Source of the DNA: Pedobacter metabolipauper
Lineage (GTDB): Bacteria > Bacteroidota > Bacteroidia > Sphingobacteriales > Sphingobacteriaceae
Length of the DNA stretch: 64,000 bases
Direction: 5' to 3'
Assembly (NCBI RefSeq): GCF_004362715.1
Contig: NZ_SNYC01000003.1
Span: 373,601-437,600, forward strand
The notes beneath the pieces are model-generated. The model was not told where the DNA came from, made no database searches, and was given only the letters and a program-made list of their open reading frames with translations. A program made the translations under genes and the position numbers. Positions 44,894-53,377 of this stretch are shown here, piece by piece. Position 1 is the first letter of the stretch; every line of letters begins with the position of its first letter.

Positions 44894-46147
44894 ATGGCAA
44901 TAACCGAAAATATTAGCAGCAGGTACAAATCTTATTCTCGTAATTTTTGTATTTTCCTGACGTTCTCAGTTTTTATAGTGGTCATGTTATCCTCCTGGAC
45001 GGACGATGATGAGGTGCCGAAAGGGGAGTACAAGTTTGTTTATCCTGCTTATTTTGGAAACCGCATCCAGCAGGCTGAGGATAATCCCGCAACCAATGCA
45101 GGGGTCTATTTAGGTCGAAGGCTTTTTTATGAAGCCCGCTTATCAGCAAATAATTCATTGTCCTGCGGAAGCTGTCACATGCAGGAGAAAGCCTTTACCG
45201 ATGGCCAAAAATTAAGTAGGGGTGTTGATGGTACTTTTTCTGACCGCAATGCGATGGCGCTTGTAAACCTGCTGTGGGCCAGGAAATTATTTTGGGACGG
45301 CCGCTCTGCATCTCTGGAAGGGCAGGCCAGTGTTCCTATGATCAACCCCCATGAAATGGGGCAGTCGCTTTCTGCCTCGGCAAAGAAACTGCAGGAAACG
45401 AGTTATTATCCACAGTTATTTAAGCAGGTATATGGTGATGAGCAGGTTACCGGAAAACGCATCGTAATGGCACTTGCGCAGTTTGAACGCACGTTAATTT
45501 CTGCGAATTCCCGTTATGACCGCTATCTGGAAAGCGTTGAGAACGTTGAGAACGTTAAGAACATTGAGAACTCCAAACGCATTGATAAGATTAAGTCCAT
45601 TGAGAGAGTAAATAATGGCGACAACGTTGATAAAATTATCAAGAACGCCAATCTCTCTGCGGAGGAAATGCGGGGAATGCTCTTGTTTAATACCGCTCCT
45701 GATCCGGAAAAGGGAATCCGGGGCGCCAACTGCGCCCATTGTCATGGCGGTCCAAAGAACTATTTGGAACTTTTTCACAATAACGGTCTGGATCTTCGTT
45801 CTAAAGATGCCGGCATCGCCTTGCTTACAGGGCAGAAAACCGACCATGGGAGATTTAAAGTGCCTACCTTGCGAAATATAGAATTGACTGCTCCTTATAT
45901 GCACGACGGAAGGTTTAACACGCTTGAAGAAGTTATTGAACATTATAGCGAGCATATGGAGCAGCCGGAATCACTAAGTGCCTTTTTACAGCACGAATCA
46001 AATATTAAAGGAGGGACTTCCTTAAAATTAAGATCCAACGAAAAGAAAGAACTGATTGCCTTTTTAAAAACCCTTACGGATTCAACCTTTATTGCTGACC
46101 CCAGGTTTTCGAATCCTTTTTTAACTGCAAAAACAAGTACAAAATGA
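44894..46147 (+). CDS. Di-heme cytochrome c peroxidase with repeat insertion
   Basis: 417 residues with an N-terminal membrane/signal segment (18-35). Two c-type heme sites are C91-x2-C94-H95 (CGSCH) and C280-x2-C283-H284 (CAHCH). FERTLISANSRYDRYL at about 197-212 is followed in ordinary members almost at once by LSAEEMRGMLLF. Here residues 212-252 are an extra stretch (ESVENVENVKN...) made from a 9-bp array. It reduces H2O2 in the periplasm with electrons from cytochromes. The next gene overlaps its stop by 4 bases. Confidence 0.9.
   Translation: MAITENISSRYKSYSRNFCIFLTFSVFIVVMLSSWTDDDEVPKGEYKFVYPAYFGNRIQQAEDNPATNAGVYLGRRLFYEARLSANNSLSCGSCHMQEKAFTDGQKLSRGVDGTFSDRNAMALVNLLWARKLFWDGRSASLEGQASVPMINPHEMGQSLSASAKKLQETSYYPQLFKQVYGDEQVTGKRIVMALAQFERTLISANSRYDRYLESVENVENVKNIENSKRIDKIKSIERVNNGDNVDKIIKNANLSAEEMRGMLLFNTAPDPEKGIRGANCAHCHGGPKNYLELFHNNGLDLRSKDAGIALLTGQKTDHGRFKVPTLRNIELTAPYMHDGRFNTLEEVIEHYSEHMEQPESLSAFLQHESNIKGGTSLKLRSNEKKELIAFLKTLTDSTFIADPRFSNPFLTAKTSTK
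45527..45652 (+). repeat. 9-bp repeat array C (GTTGAGAAC family), in-frame in the peroxidase gene
   Basis: Fourteen 9-mers in strict coding phase: CTGGAAAGC, GTTGAGAAC, GTTGAGAAC, GTTAAGAAC, ATTGAGAAC. Degenerate units follow: ATTGATAAG, ATTAAGTCC, ATTGAGAGA, GGCGACAAC, GTTGATAAA. They code for V/I-E/K/D-N/S/K triplets. Units are near-perfect at the 5' side and drift at the 3' side, as in array A. Confidence 0.88.
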
Positions 46148-46650
46148 GAAAATATCTATTTATAGCGTTGATCGGATTGTTTCAGATGGCCGTTAGTCCG
46201 GACGCTGCAAGCGCACAGGCATTAACTGAACCTGGTGTTAAGATTACCGGAGAGGTTACTGCAGCTCAGACCATTCATGCTGCAGATTTGAAACAGTTTA
46301 AACAGGTTACTGTGATCCGAAAAGACCGCGATGGTAAGGATCATACGTATTCTGGTGTTAAGCTATTTGATCTGTTATTGAAAGCCGGAGTAACACTCGG
46401 AAAGGATCTTCGGGGTGAAAATCTGACCAAATTTGCGCTGATTGAGGCCAGTGATGGTTACCAGGTTATCTTTACGCTTGCAGAACTGGACAGTGAATTT
46501 ACAGACCGTGCCATTATTCTTGCTGATAGGGTGGATAACCAATTGCTTCCGGTTGCTGATGGTCCTTTCCGGATCATTGTTCAGGATGAGAAAAAACCAG
46601 CCAGATGCATTAAACAGGTTACTGCAATTAAGATTGCTTTTGCTAAATAA
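46144..46650 (+). CDS. Exported molybdopterin-binding-domain protein
   Basis: 168 residues with a signal peptide (cleavage near AASAQ). The VTVIRKDRDGKDHTYSGVKLFDLLLKAG and PFRIIVQDEKKPARCIKQVTAIKI segments are those of the small sulfite-oxidase-like Mo-pterin-binding domain, though the catalytic Cys environment of true sulfite oxidase is not obvious; one Cys lies in ARCIKQV. Its ATG overlaps the peroxidase stop (ATGA), and modABC follows. This suggests it needs molybdate and acts with the periplasmic peroxidase in one pathway. Confidence 0.75.
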   Translation: MRKYLFIALIGLFQMAVSPDAASAQALTEPGVKITGEVTAAQTIHAADLKQFKQVTVIRKDRDGKDHTYSGVKLFDLLLKAGVTLGKDLRGENLTKFALIEASDGYQVIFTLAELDSEFTDRAIILADRVDNQLLPVADGPFRIIVQDEKKPARCIKQVTAIKIAFAK

Positions 46651-46707
46651 GATGCTGCCTTGTAAGGATTATAAAGCCAACAGGTTGATATCATTAAAAT
46701 AAAATGG

Positions 46708-47514
46708 ATGAAATTTAAAGGCAATAATGCACTGCTAATGTTAAAAGAATTAAAGATTATTTGCCTCGGTATTTTTTGCTGCCTGATTTTTCATGGCCAG
46801 CTGTATGCACAGACCTTGAGGATTGCTGTTGCTGCCAATGCCCAGGGCGTAATCAAAAAGCTTCAGGCTGATTTTAAAAAGCGTACCGGTATTGAAACGG
46901 AGGCCATCATAGGTGCGTCGGGTAAATTGACGGCCCAGATTATGAATGGTGCACCTTATGACGTATTTCTCTCTGCAGATACTGAATTTCCCGAGAAATT
47001 GTTTGCTGCCGGTTTCGGACTTAAAAAGCCAAAGATCTATGCCTTAGGCAGTCTGATTATTTGTGGAAATATACGTGGAGACATCAGCAACTGGAAAAAA
47101 CTGATCATTAGTGATCAGGCTAAGAAGGTAGCCATTGCCAATCCGAAAACGGCTCCTTACGGAAAAGCTGCAGAAGAAGCCCTTCGGTTTTACAGTTTAA
47201 TGGATCAGGTGAAATCCAGGCTTGTTTATGGTGAAAGTATTTCGCAGGTAAACACCTACTTGCAGACCGGCACCGTAAGTATTGGTTTTACAACAGAAGC
47301 CTTTCTTTATGAAAACAACAATAAATCTCTTAAATGGGCAAGGATAGATAAAGAAAGTTATGACGAGATTGCACAGGGAGCCATTCTGCTGGCTTACGCC
47401 AAAAAGGGAAAGCTTACAGCGGCATCCAAATTCTTCGACTACCTGTCTACCGATGCGGCAAGAAAAATTATCAGCAGCAGCGGATATCATGTACCTCTAA
47501 ACCCGAAAAAATAG
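46708..47514 (+). CDS. modA: ModA, periplasmic molybdate-binding protein
   Basis: 268 residues with a signal peptide ending near LYAQ (a downstream ATG at 46741 is also possible). The ModA signature is clear: RIAVAANAQGVIKKLQADF, GASGKLTAQIMNGAPYDVFLSAD, VAIANPKTAPYGKAAEEAL. It captures molybdate for the ABC importer encoded next. It lies one base before modB. Confidence 0.95.
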   Translation: MKFKGNNALLMLKELKIICLGIFCCLIFHGQLYAQTLRIAVAANAQGVIKKLQADFKKRTGIETEAIIGASGKLTAQIMNGAPYDVFLSADTEFPEKLFAAGFGLKKPKIYALGSLIICGNIRGDISNWKKLIISDQAKKVAIANPKTAPYGKAAEEALRFYSLMDQVKSRLVYGESISQVNTYLQTGTVSIGFTTEAFLYENNNKSLKWARIDKESYDEIAQGAILLAYAKKGKLTAASKFFDYLSTDAARKIISSSGYHVPLNPKK

Positions 47515-47515
47515 T

Positions 47516-48187
47516 ATGGATCTGGAACCGATTTGGCTGAGTATAAAGCTTGCCCTGCTGACCACCTTTATTTTACTGCTGATCGGAATTCCAATTGCTT
47601 ACTGGCTATCCCGTAAGCAAACCTTACCTAAATTGGTTATTGAGGCTTTTATTACCATGCCGCTGGTACTGCCCCCGTCTGTACTCGGCTTTTATTTGTT
47701 ACTGGCCTTTAGCGCGAATAATGCGCTGGGCAGATGGCTGCATGAACATTTTAATGTCCAGCTGGTCTTCTCTTTCGAAGGACTGGTCATCGCTTCGCTG
47801 ATCTACAGCCTTCCCTTTATGATCAGCCCGGTTAAAGCTGCTTTTGGACACTTGCCAAAATCCATTGCTGAAGCTTCTTATACAATGGGTAAATCACGAA
47901 TGCAGACCTTTTTTTATGTTTTACTGCCCAACATCAGGTCTTCTGTATTTACTGCTGCGGTGCTTACGTTTGCACATACCCTGGGTGAGTTTGGTGTGGT
48001 GCTGATGATTGGCGGCAATATTCCTGGTGTAACCAAAGTGGCGTCTATTGCTATTTATGATGCGGTGGAAGAAATGGATTACGCAGCTGCAAATGATTAC
48101 GCACTCATCCTGTTTGCGATCACCTTTATCATTGTATTGGCTGTATTTATATTCAATAGAAACGCCGTAAAAAGTCCTTTCGAATGA
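47516..48187 (+). CDS. modB: ModB, molybdate ABC permease
   Basis: 223 residues, five membrane helices. The EAA motif that couples to ModC is SIAEASYTMGKSRMQTFFYVLLPNI (EAA---G), near residue 118. The length is normal. It overlaps modC by 4 bases. Confidence 0.95.
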   Translation: MDLEPIWLSIKLALLTTFILLLIGIPIAYWLSRKQTLPKLVIEAFITMPLVLPPSVLGFYLLLAFSANNALGRWLHEHFNVQLVFSFEGLVIASLIYSLPFMISPVKAAFGHLPKSIAEASYTMGKSRMQTFFYVLLPNIRSSVFTAAVLTFAHTLGEFGVVLMIGGNIPGVTKVASIAIYDAVEEMDYAAANDYALILFAITFIIVLAVFIFNRNAVKSPFE

Positions 48188-48801
48188 TAGAGATCAATAT
48201 CAATAAGCAAATTAAAACCTATAAAGGCGTTCTTGAACTGAAGATAAATACAACATTTCAATCTCAGTCTGTTACGCGGATCTCTGGTCCGTCAGGTGCA
48301 GGCAAAACGACACTGCTGAAGATCCTTGCTGGCTTGATTACTCCGGAAGCGGGGATGATCCGGGTGGACGGTTCGGTATGGTTTGATTCAGTAAAGAAGT
48401 ACTCAAAACACACGCAGGAGCGGAAAGTTGGCTTTGTGTTTCAGGACTACGCGCTTTTTCCGAACATGACTGTTGAGCAGCACCTGCGTTATGGGACGGA
48501 TGATCTGGCTTATATCCGTGAACTGTTATCAATAGGAGAAATGGAACCGTTGATAAAAAACTATCCGAGGCAGCTTTCTGGCGGCCAGCAGCAGCGTCTT
48601 GCAATTTTGAGGGCGCTATGTACCAAACCAGGCTTATTGCTGATGGATGAGCCTTTTTCTGCGCTCGATCAGCAGCTAAAGACCAAAATGACAGGCAGTT
48701 TGAAAACGTTGTTTTCAGCGCAGGAAACTACCGTTCTTTTAGTGACCCATAATGAGCATGAAATGAGCGAAGTTTCTGATCTGTCTTTTGAAATGGAATA
48801 A
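48184..48801 (+). CDS. modC: ModC-type ATPase lacking the regulatory domain
   Basis: 205 residues. Walker A GPSGAGKTTLL, Q-loop FQDYALFPNMTV, signature LSGGQQQRLAI and Walker B LLLMDEPFSALD form a complete ATPase. The C-terminal TOBE/MOP domain of about 140 residues that binds molybdate in longer ModC proteins is missing. Transport would therefore escape the usual trans-inhibition by cytoplasmic molybdate. Confidence 0.93.
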   Translation: MIEININKQIKTYKGVLELKINTTFQSQSVTRISGPSGAGKTTLLKILAGLITPEAGMIRVDGSVWFDSVKKYSKHTQERKVGFVFQDYALFPNMTVEQHLRYGTDDLAYIRELLSIGEMEPLIKNYPRQLSGGQQQRLAILRALCTKPGLLLMDEPFSALDQQLKTKMTGSLKTLFSAQETTVLLVTHNEHEMSEVSDLSFEME

Positions 48802-48833
48802 CAGGAAAATTAAAATCGGCATCATAAAATAAT

Positions 48834-48841
48834 TACATTTG
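48834..48841 (+). promoter_or_regulatory. Candidate -7 element TACATTTG
   Basis: Matches TAnnTTTG 51 bases before the ATG of the large hybrid kinase (48893). A -33 box at the right spacing is not visible. Confidence 0.3.
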
Positions 48842-48892
48842 TTATTGGTGTGATTTGACATTTAGTGCAGATCACGCAGCATTGTTTTAATT

Positions 48893-51800
48893 ATGGTAAC
48901 TGAAAGTACAGAACAGTTTCTTTCCGGCGGTGGAGAGATGGGTAAGTTGATCCGCTCGATGGATTGGTCAAAAACAGCATTAGGACCAATAGAATTCTGG
49001 CCGCAAAGCTTACGGACTTCCGTGAGTTTGTGTTTATCTTCTACCTTTCCAATCCTCATAGCCTGGGGACCTGAAACCATTCAAATCTATAACGACAGTT
49101 ACCGGCCAATATGCGGGGCGATGCATCCGGACTCTATGGGGCAGAATTTCAGGATTTGCTGGGAATCTGCACTGGAAGTAGTGGGTGATAAGTTTACACG
49201 CGGGCAACAGGGGGAAGGTACTTATATTACCGATCAGCAGATGTTCCTGTTCCGGTATGGTTACCTGGAAGAGGCCTTTATGACCTTTTCATTTGCTCCT
49301 ATACGTGATGAGTCTGGTGGAATAGGTGGTATTTTTCATCCCATTACGGAAACGACAGACAAAATGCTCAGTGCCAGACGTACCCAATTGTTGAGGGATC
49401 TGGGTGCAGCAATGGGTAAAGCGAAGACGATTGAAGAAATCGGGATTCAGACTGCAGATAAATTTGCAGGCTTTGTGGGCGATTTGCCTTTCCTGCTTTT
49501 TTACAGATATAATCCTGAAACAAATACTGCGGTGTTGATTAGTTCTGAAGGTTTGGAAGAAGCCGGACAACTTGTACAGGTACAAATTGATTTGAACGCA
49601 GCACAACCCGGGTTTTGGCCACTGGCAGAATGTGTTAAGAGCGCTGAAGCCTATATTGTTGATGACTTGAAAGGCCTGTTTGGTGATTTTAGTTGTCTGC
49701 CTTACCCTGAAGCTCCGCAAAATGCGGTTTTACAGGCCATTTACTTGTCTGGCCAGCAGGAGCCTTTTGGGTTCCTGATTGCAGGTGTCAGCTCAAGAAG
49801 AGCATTGGATGAATCTTATCTTGGTTTTTATGACCTGCTCGGCAATACCTTTAATACCGCGGTATCTAATATTTATGCCTATGAACAGGAACAGAAACGT
49901 GCGCAGGCACTGGCTGAAATTGACCGGTCTAAGACCGCCTTTTTCAGTAATGTGAGCCATGAGTTTCGTACACCACTAACGCTGATGCTTGGCCCGCTGG
50001 AAGATGTTTTACGTCAAAATCCTGAGGCCGCGATTAAGGCACCTCTTGAAGAAACCCATAGAAATGCGCTTAGACTGCTTAAATTGGTCAACAACCTGCT
50101 GGACTACAGCAGGGTAGAAGCTGGTCGCGCTAAGGCTGCTTATCAGCTGGTTGACTTTTGCGAACTCAGTGCAGATCTTGCCAGCAGTTTCCGCTCTATC
50201 ATTGAAACTGCCGGTATGAAACTGGATGTAAATTATGTACCATTTGATACTCCTGTTTATGCCGACCAGCAAATGTGGGAGAAGATTGTTTTGAACCTGC
50301 TGTCTAATGCCTTTAAGTATACATTGGAAGGAACGATCAGCGTTCATATGGAGCAGGAGGGAAAATGGGCGGTTTTAAGGGTGGAGGATACCGGTGTTGG
50401 TATTCCGGAAAAGGAATTACCCCACATGTTTGAACGTTTTCACCGGGTAGAGAATACGGCAGGGAGACCAAATGAAGGTACCGGGATTGGGCTTTCACTG
50501 GTCCATGAGCTTGTGCTGCTGCACGGTGGTAAGATCTCTGTAGAAAGCACGGAAGGAAAGGGAAGTACATTTACGGTAAAAATTCCTACAGGAAAAGCAC
50601 ATTTGTCTGCTGATCATATATTTAAAGAATTAAAGAACATCGGTTCGGAAGCGCTTAAGGATGCTTTTTTACTGGAAGCAGCTTCCCTGCTTCAGGATGA
50701 GCATGGCCATAAGCCAATAGAAATTTTGGAAGATGCCGGAGGTTCCGGCTATGCTATTGATTCTTCATTGGTTGGAGATAAACGCATTTTGATTGTGGAT
50801 GACAATGCGGATATGCGCGCTTACCTCAGTCGCCTGCTTAGCCCTTACTTTACCATTGAGACCGCTGGAAATGGACTTCAGGCACTCGAAATGATTAAGG
50901 AGTCTAATCCTGACCTCGTATTGAGTGACATCATGATGCCGGTGATGAATGGCAAGGAAATGCTTGGACACATTCGAAGTATGCACAGGACAGCAAGGCT
51001 GCCTGTAATTTTCCTGTCTGCCAGGGCTGGTGAAGAAGCCCGAATTGACGGGCTTGAAGCCGGTGCTGATGATTATCTTGTAAAGCCTTTTTCTGCTACT
51101 GAACTGCTGACCAAGATTAAAACCCAGATTAAAATAAGTGACACGCGCAACCACGCGGAAAGGCAGCTCCGCAAATTTTTTAGTGAAGCTCCTGTTGCTA
51201 TAGCCCTTTATCGTGGCCCGGATCACATTATTGAAATGGCCAATGACCAAATGCTGCAATACTGGGGAAGAACGGAATCGGAAATTATCGGCAATCGCTT
51301 AGCAGATGCGGTTCCGGAACTGGAAGCCCAGGGCTTTGTAGCGATTATGGACAAGATTTTCCAGACGGGTGAACGGTTTGTATCCGGAGAAATACCTGTT
51401 CAGCTTTTCCGGAATGGAAAAACCGAGACCAGCTTTATGAACTTAACGGTAGAAGCGCTACTGGATGAGCATAACCGGATTACGGGTATGACCGCCGTTG
51501 CAGCTGATATTACAGAGCAGGTGAATGCGCGCATTGAACTGCAGAAAGCAAAGGATACATTGGAACTGGCAATGGACGCATCAGGAATGGGAATCTGGCA
51601 GCGAAATATAAAGACGGGAAGTTTGAAACTATCTGAAAAGGCGAGGATCATCCACGGTATTCCTGTAGAAATTGACCATACCTATCTTTCAAGTTCTGAG
51701 ATGATTATATCTGAGCACAGGGAAAGGGTATTGAATTCTATAGAAACAGCTATAAAAAATAACGAGGGCTTTAGCGAAGATTATCAAATTGCTCCCATGG

Positions 51801-52591
51801 ATGGCGGTAAGCTGAAATGGCTGAATACAACAGGAAAAATAGAGGTGGATGAAAATGGCGATCCTGTGTCTGTGATTGGTACCATTTTAGACATTACTGA
51901 ATCAAAAGAAGATGCACTTAGGAAGGATGACTTTATTGGGATGGTTAGCCATGAACTAAAAACCCCATTAACCAGTTTAAATGGTTATGCACAGCTGCTG
52001 GAACGGAATGCGAAAAAAGGCGAAGATCAGTTTGCACAGCGTGCTCTGGAAAAAGTGGTCGGGCAGATCAAAAAGATGAGTAATATGATCAATGGCTTTC
52101 TCAATGTATCCCGGTTGGAATCTGGTAAAATAAATCTGGACAAACAACCCTTTGAGTTTAATGAATTGGTTGCAGAGGTTATGGAAGAGGTATCATCTAT
52201 TTCTTCAGGCCATGAAATCCAATTTGTACCTGGTGTTGAAATTAACCTGGTAGCGGACCGTGATAAAATTGGATCAGTGATCTCCAACCTGCTCAGTAAT
52301 TCTGTAAAGTACGCCAGGGAGAAAACGCCAATTGTGATCAGTTGCATCTTGGATAATCATAAAGTTGTACTGAGCGTAACAGACCAGGGAATGGGAATTA
52401 GTCCTTCAGATGTTGAACGGCTTTTTGACAGATATTACCGCGTAGAAAATGCAGGAACGAAAAATATCTCAGGATTTGGTATCGGATTGTACTTGTCTGC
52501 TGAGATCATTCGGCGCCATAACGGAAAAATTTCGGTACAGAGCGAAGTTGGTAAAGGTTCTGTATTTCAAATTGAAATACCCTTAATATAA
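48893..52591 (+). CDS. Large hybrid histidine kinase with two kinase cores
   Basis: 1232 residues, no membrane segment. In order: PAS-like domain (about 1-155), GAF (160-340), HisKA with H356 in NVSHEFRTPLT, HATPase_c (460-565: NLLSNAFKYT, DTGVGIP, GTGIGLSLV), receiver with D679 in SDIMMPV (625-745), two PAS domains (about 760-1000), HisKA with H1020 in VSHELKTPLT, and HATPase_c (1110-1232, NLLSNSVKYA, DQGMGI, GFGIGLYLS). It is a complete phosphorelay in one protein, ending in a second kinase rather than an output domain. It is a single gene; the partner is unknown. Confidence 0.92.
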   Translation: MVTESTEQFLSGGGEMGKLIRSMDWSKTALGPIEFWPQSLRTSVSLCLSSTFPILIAWGPETIQIYNDSYRPICGAMHPDSMGQNFRICWESALEVVGDKFTRGQQGEGTYITDQQMFLFRYGYLEEAFMTFSFAPIRDESGGIGGIFHPITETTDKMLSARRTQLLRDLGAAMGKAKTIEEIGIQTADKFAGFVGDLPFLLFYRYNPETNTAVLISSEGLEEAGQLVQVQIDLNAAQPGFWPLAECVKSAEAYIVDDLKGLFGDFSCLPYPEAPQNAVLQAIYLSGQQEPFGFLIAGVSSRRALDESYLGFYDLLGNTFNTAVSNIYAYEQEQKRAQALAEIDRSKTAFFSNVSHEFRTPLTLMLGPLEDVLRQNPEAAIKAPLEETHRNALRLLKLVNNLLDYSRVEAGRAKAAYQLVDFCELSADLASSFRSIIETAGMKLDVNYVPFDTPVYADQQMWEKIVLNLLSNAFKYTLEGTISVHMEQEGKWAVLRVEDTGVGIPEKELPHMFERFHRVENTAGRPNEGTGIGLSLVHELVLLHGGKISVESTEGKGSTFTVKIPTGKAHLSADHIFKELKNIGSEALKDAFLLEAASLLQDEHGHKPIEILEDAGGSGYAIDSSLVGDKRILIVDDNADMRAYLSRLLSPYFTIETAGNGLQALEMIKESNPDLVLSDIMMPVMNGKEMLGHIRSMHRTARLPVIFLSARAGEEARIDGLEAGADDYLVKPFSATELLTKIKTQIKISDTRNHAERQLRKFFSEAPVAIALYRGPDHIIEMANDQMLQYWGRTESEIIGNRLADAVPELEAQGFVAIMDKIFQTGERFVSGEIPVQLFRNGKTETSFMNLTVEALLDEHNRITGMTAVAADITEQVNARIELQKAKDTLELAMDASGMGIWQRNIKTGSLKLSEKARIIHGIPVEIDHTYLSSSEMIISEHRERVLNSIETAIKNNEGFSEDYQIAPMDGGKLKWLNTTGKIEVDENGDPVSVIGTILDITESKEDALRKDDFIGMVSHELKTPLTSLNGYAQLLERNAKKGEDQFAQRALEKVVGQIKKMSNMINGFLNVSRLESGKINLDKQPFEFNELVAEVMEEVSSISSGHEIQFVPGVEINLVADRDKIGSVISNLLSNSVKYAREKTPIVISCILDNHKVVLSVTDQGMGISPSDVERLFDRYYRVENAGTKNISGFGIGLYLSAEIIRRHNGKISVQSEVGKGSVFQIEIPLI

Positions 52592-52634
52592 CTGGAAAAG
52601 TTTAGAAAAATATCTGGATTTCTTATAAAAGAAT

Positions 52635-52667
52635 AGCGGGGCTGAATCTGGCGATCCACTCCCCGCT
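52635..52667. terminator. GC-rich hairpin between hybrid kinase and VOC gene
   Basis: AGCGGGG at 52635-52641 pairs with CCCCGCT at 52661-52667 with a 19-base loop. The genes are convergent, so a bidirectional terminator is plausible. The U-tracts are poor. Confidence 0.5.
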
Positions 52668-52731
52668 TTCTAAATTAACGCTCTCATCTATATAAACGGA
52701 AAAGCAGGAAAAAGGTTTTTATTTTTTTATT

Positions 52732-53154
52732 TTATTTCTGGCTAAAGCTAATCATCCAGAAAATGGCATACTTGTCTTTAAAGCTTCCAAAGTAATCGCC
52801 CCAAAACATATCTTCCATCGGCATTTCAATGGTGCCGCCTTCGGATAGGCCATCAAACAGGCGTTTCGCTTCTTCGCGGCTGTCTGGATGGAGGCACAAA
52901 TGGGTGGTGTTGCCTTTAACTAGTTGATGTCCGAAGGATGGTAAAATGTCTGAAGCCATCAGAATGGTATTTGGACCAATTGGCAGCGCAATGTGCATGA
53001 TTCTTTCTTTTTCATTGTCGGTTAGATTTTCTGTGCCAGGACTTTCGCCTACTTTTTTTACCATCGTAAATTCACCTCCAAATATAGATTTGTAGAAATT
53101 GAATGCTTCTTCAGCCTGACCGTCGAAGTTTAGATAAGGATTTATTATAACCAT
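52732..53154 (-). CDS. VOC-superfamily protein (PhnB/glyoxalase-like)
   Basis: 140 residues with two beta-alpha-beta-beta-beta modules: NPYLNFDGQAEEAFNFYKSIFGGEF at the N-terminus and ALPIGPNTILMASDILP in the middle. The C-terminus reads MEDMFWGDYFGSFKDKYAIFWMISF, matching PhnB/3-demethylubiquinone methyltransferase-like VOC proteins of unknown function. A signal peptide is absent. It is a single gene, convergent with the kinase gene. Confidence 0.88.
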   Translation of the reverse strand: MVIINPYLNFDGQAEEAFNFYKSIFGGEFTMVKKVGESPGTENLTDNEKERIMHIALPIGPNTILMASDILPSFGHQLVKGNTTHLCLHPDSREEAKRLFDGLSEGGTIEMPMEDMFWGDYFGSFKDKYAIFWMISFSQK

Positions 53155-53377
53155 AATCTGTTTTATTTTGATTACCCTAAATTAGGAAATGTATCCTGGT
53201 GTCGTGGTGTGTACTTGCGACAAATAGCAGGGTGTAACGGGACTATTCTTCAACAAAAGATTAGGATAATTTAATTTTGTTCATTTTTATAGGTGATTTC
53301 AGAAATTTTTTCGCTAAAAATGATTAATGTTCTTTCAATTTTAATGGTTAAGGTTTAATTTTTCTAATTTTCGCCTC

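Noticed and set aside
33292..45652. CRISPR arrays
   Set aside because: Units are 9 bp, contiguous, without spacers, and partly translated. No cas gene is present.
45494..45955. Leftward ORF with NVLNVLNVLNAF repeats opposite the peroxidase gene
   Set aside because: It is the reverse reading of array C, antisense to a gene with two heme sites.
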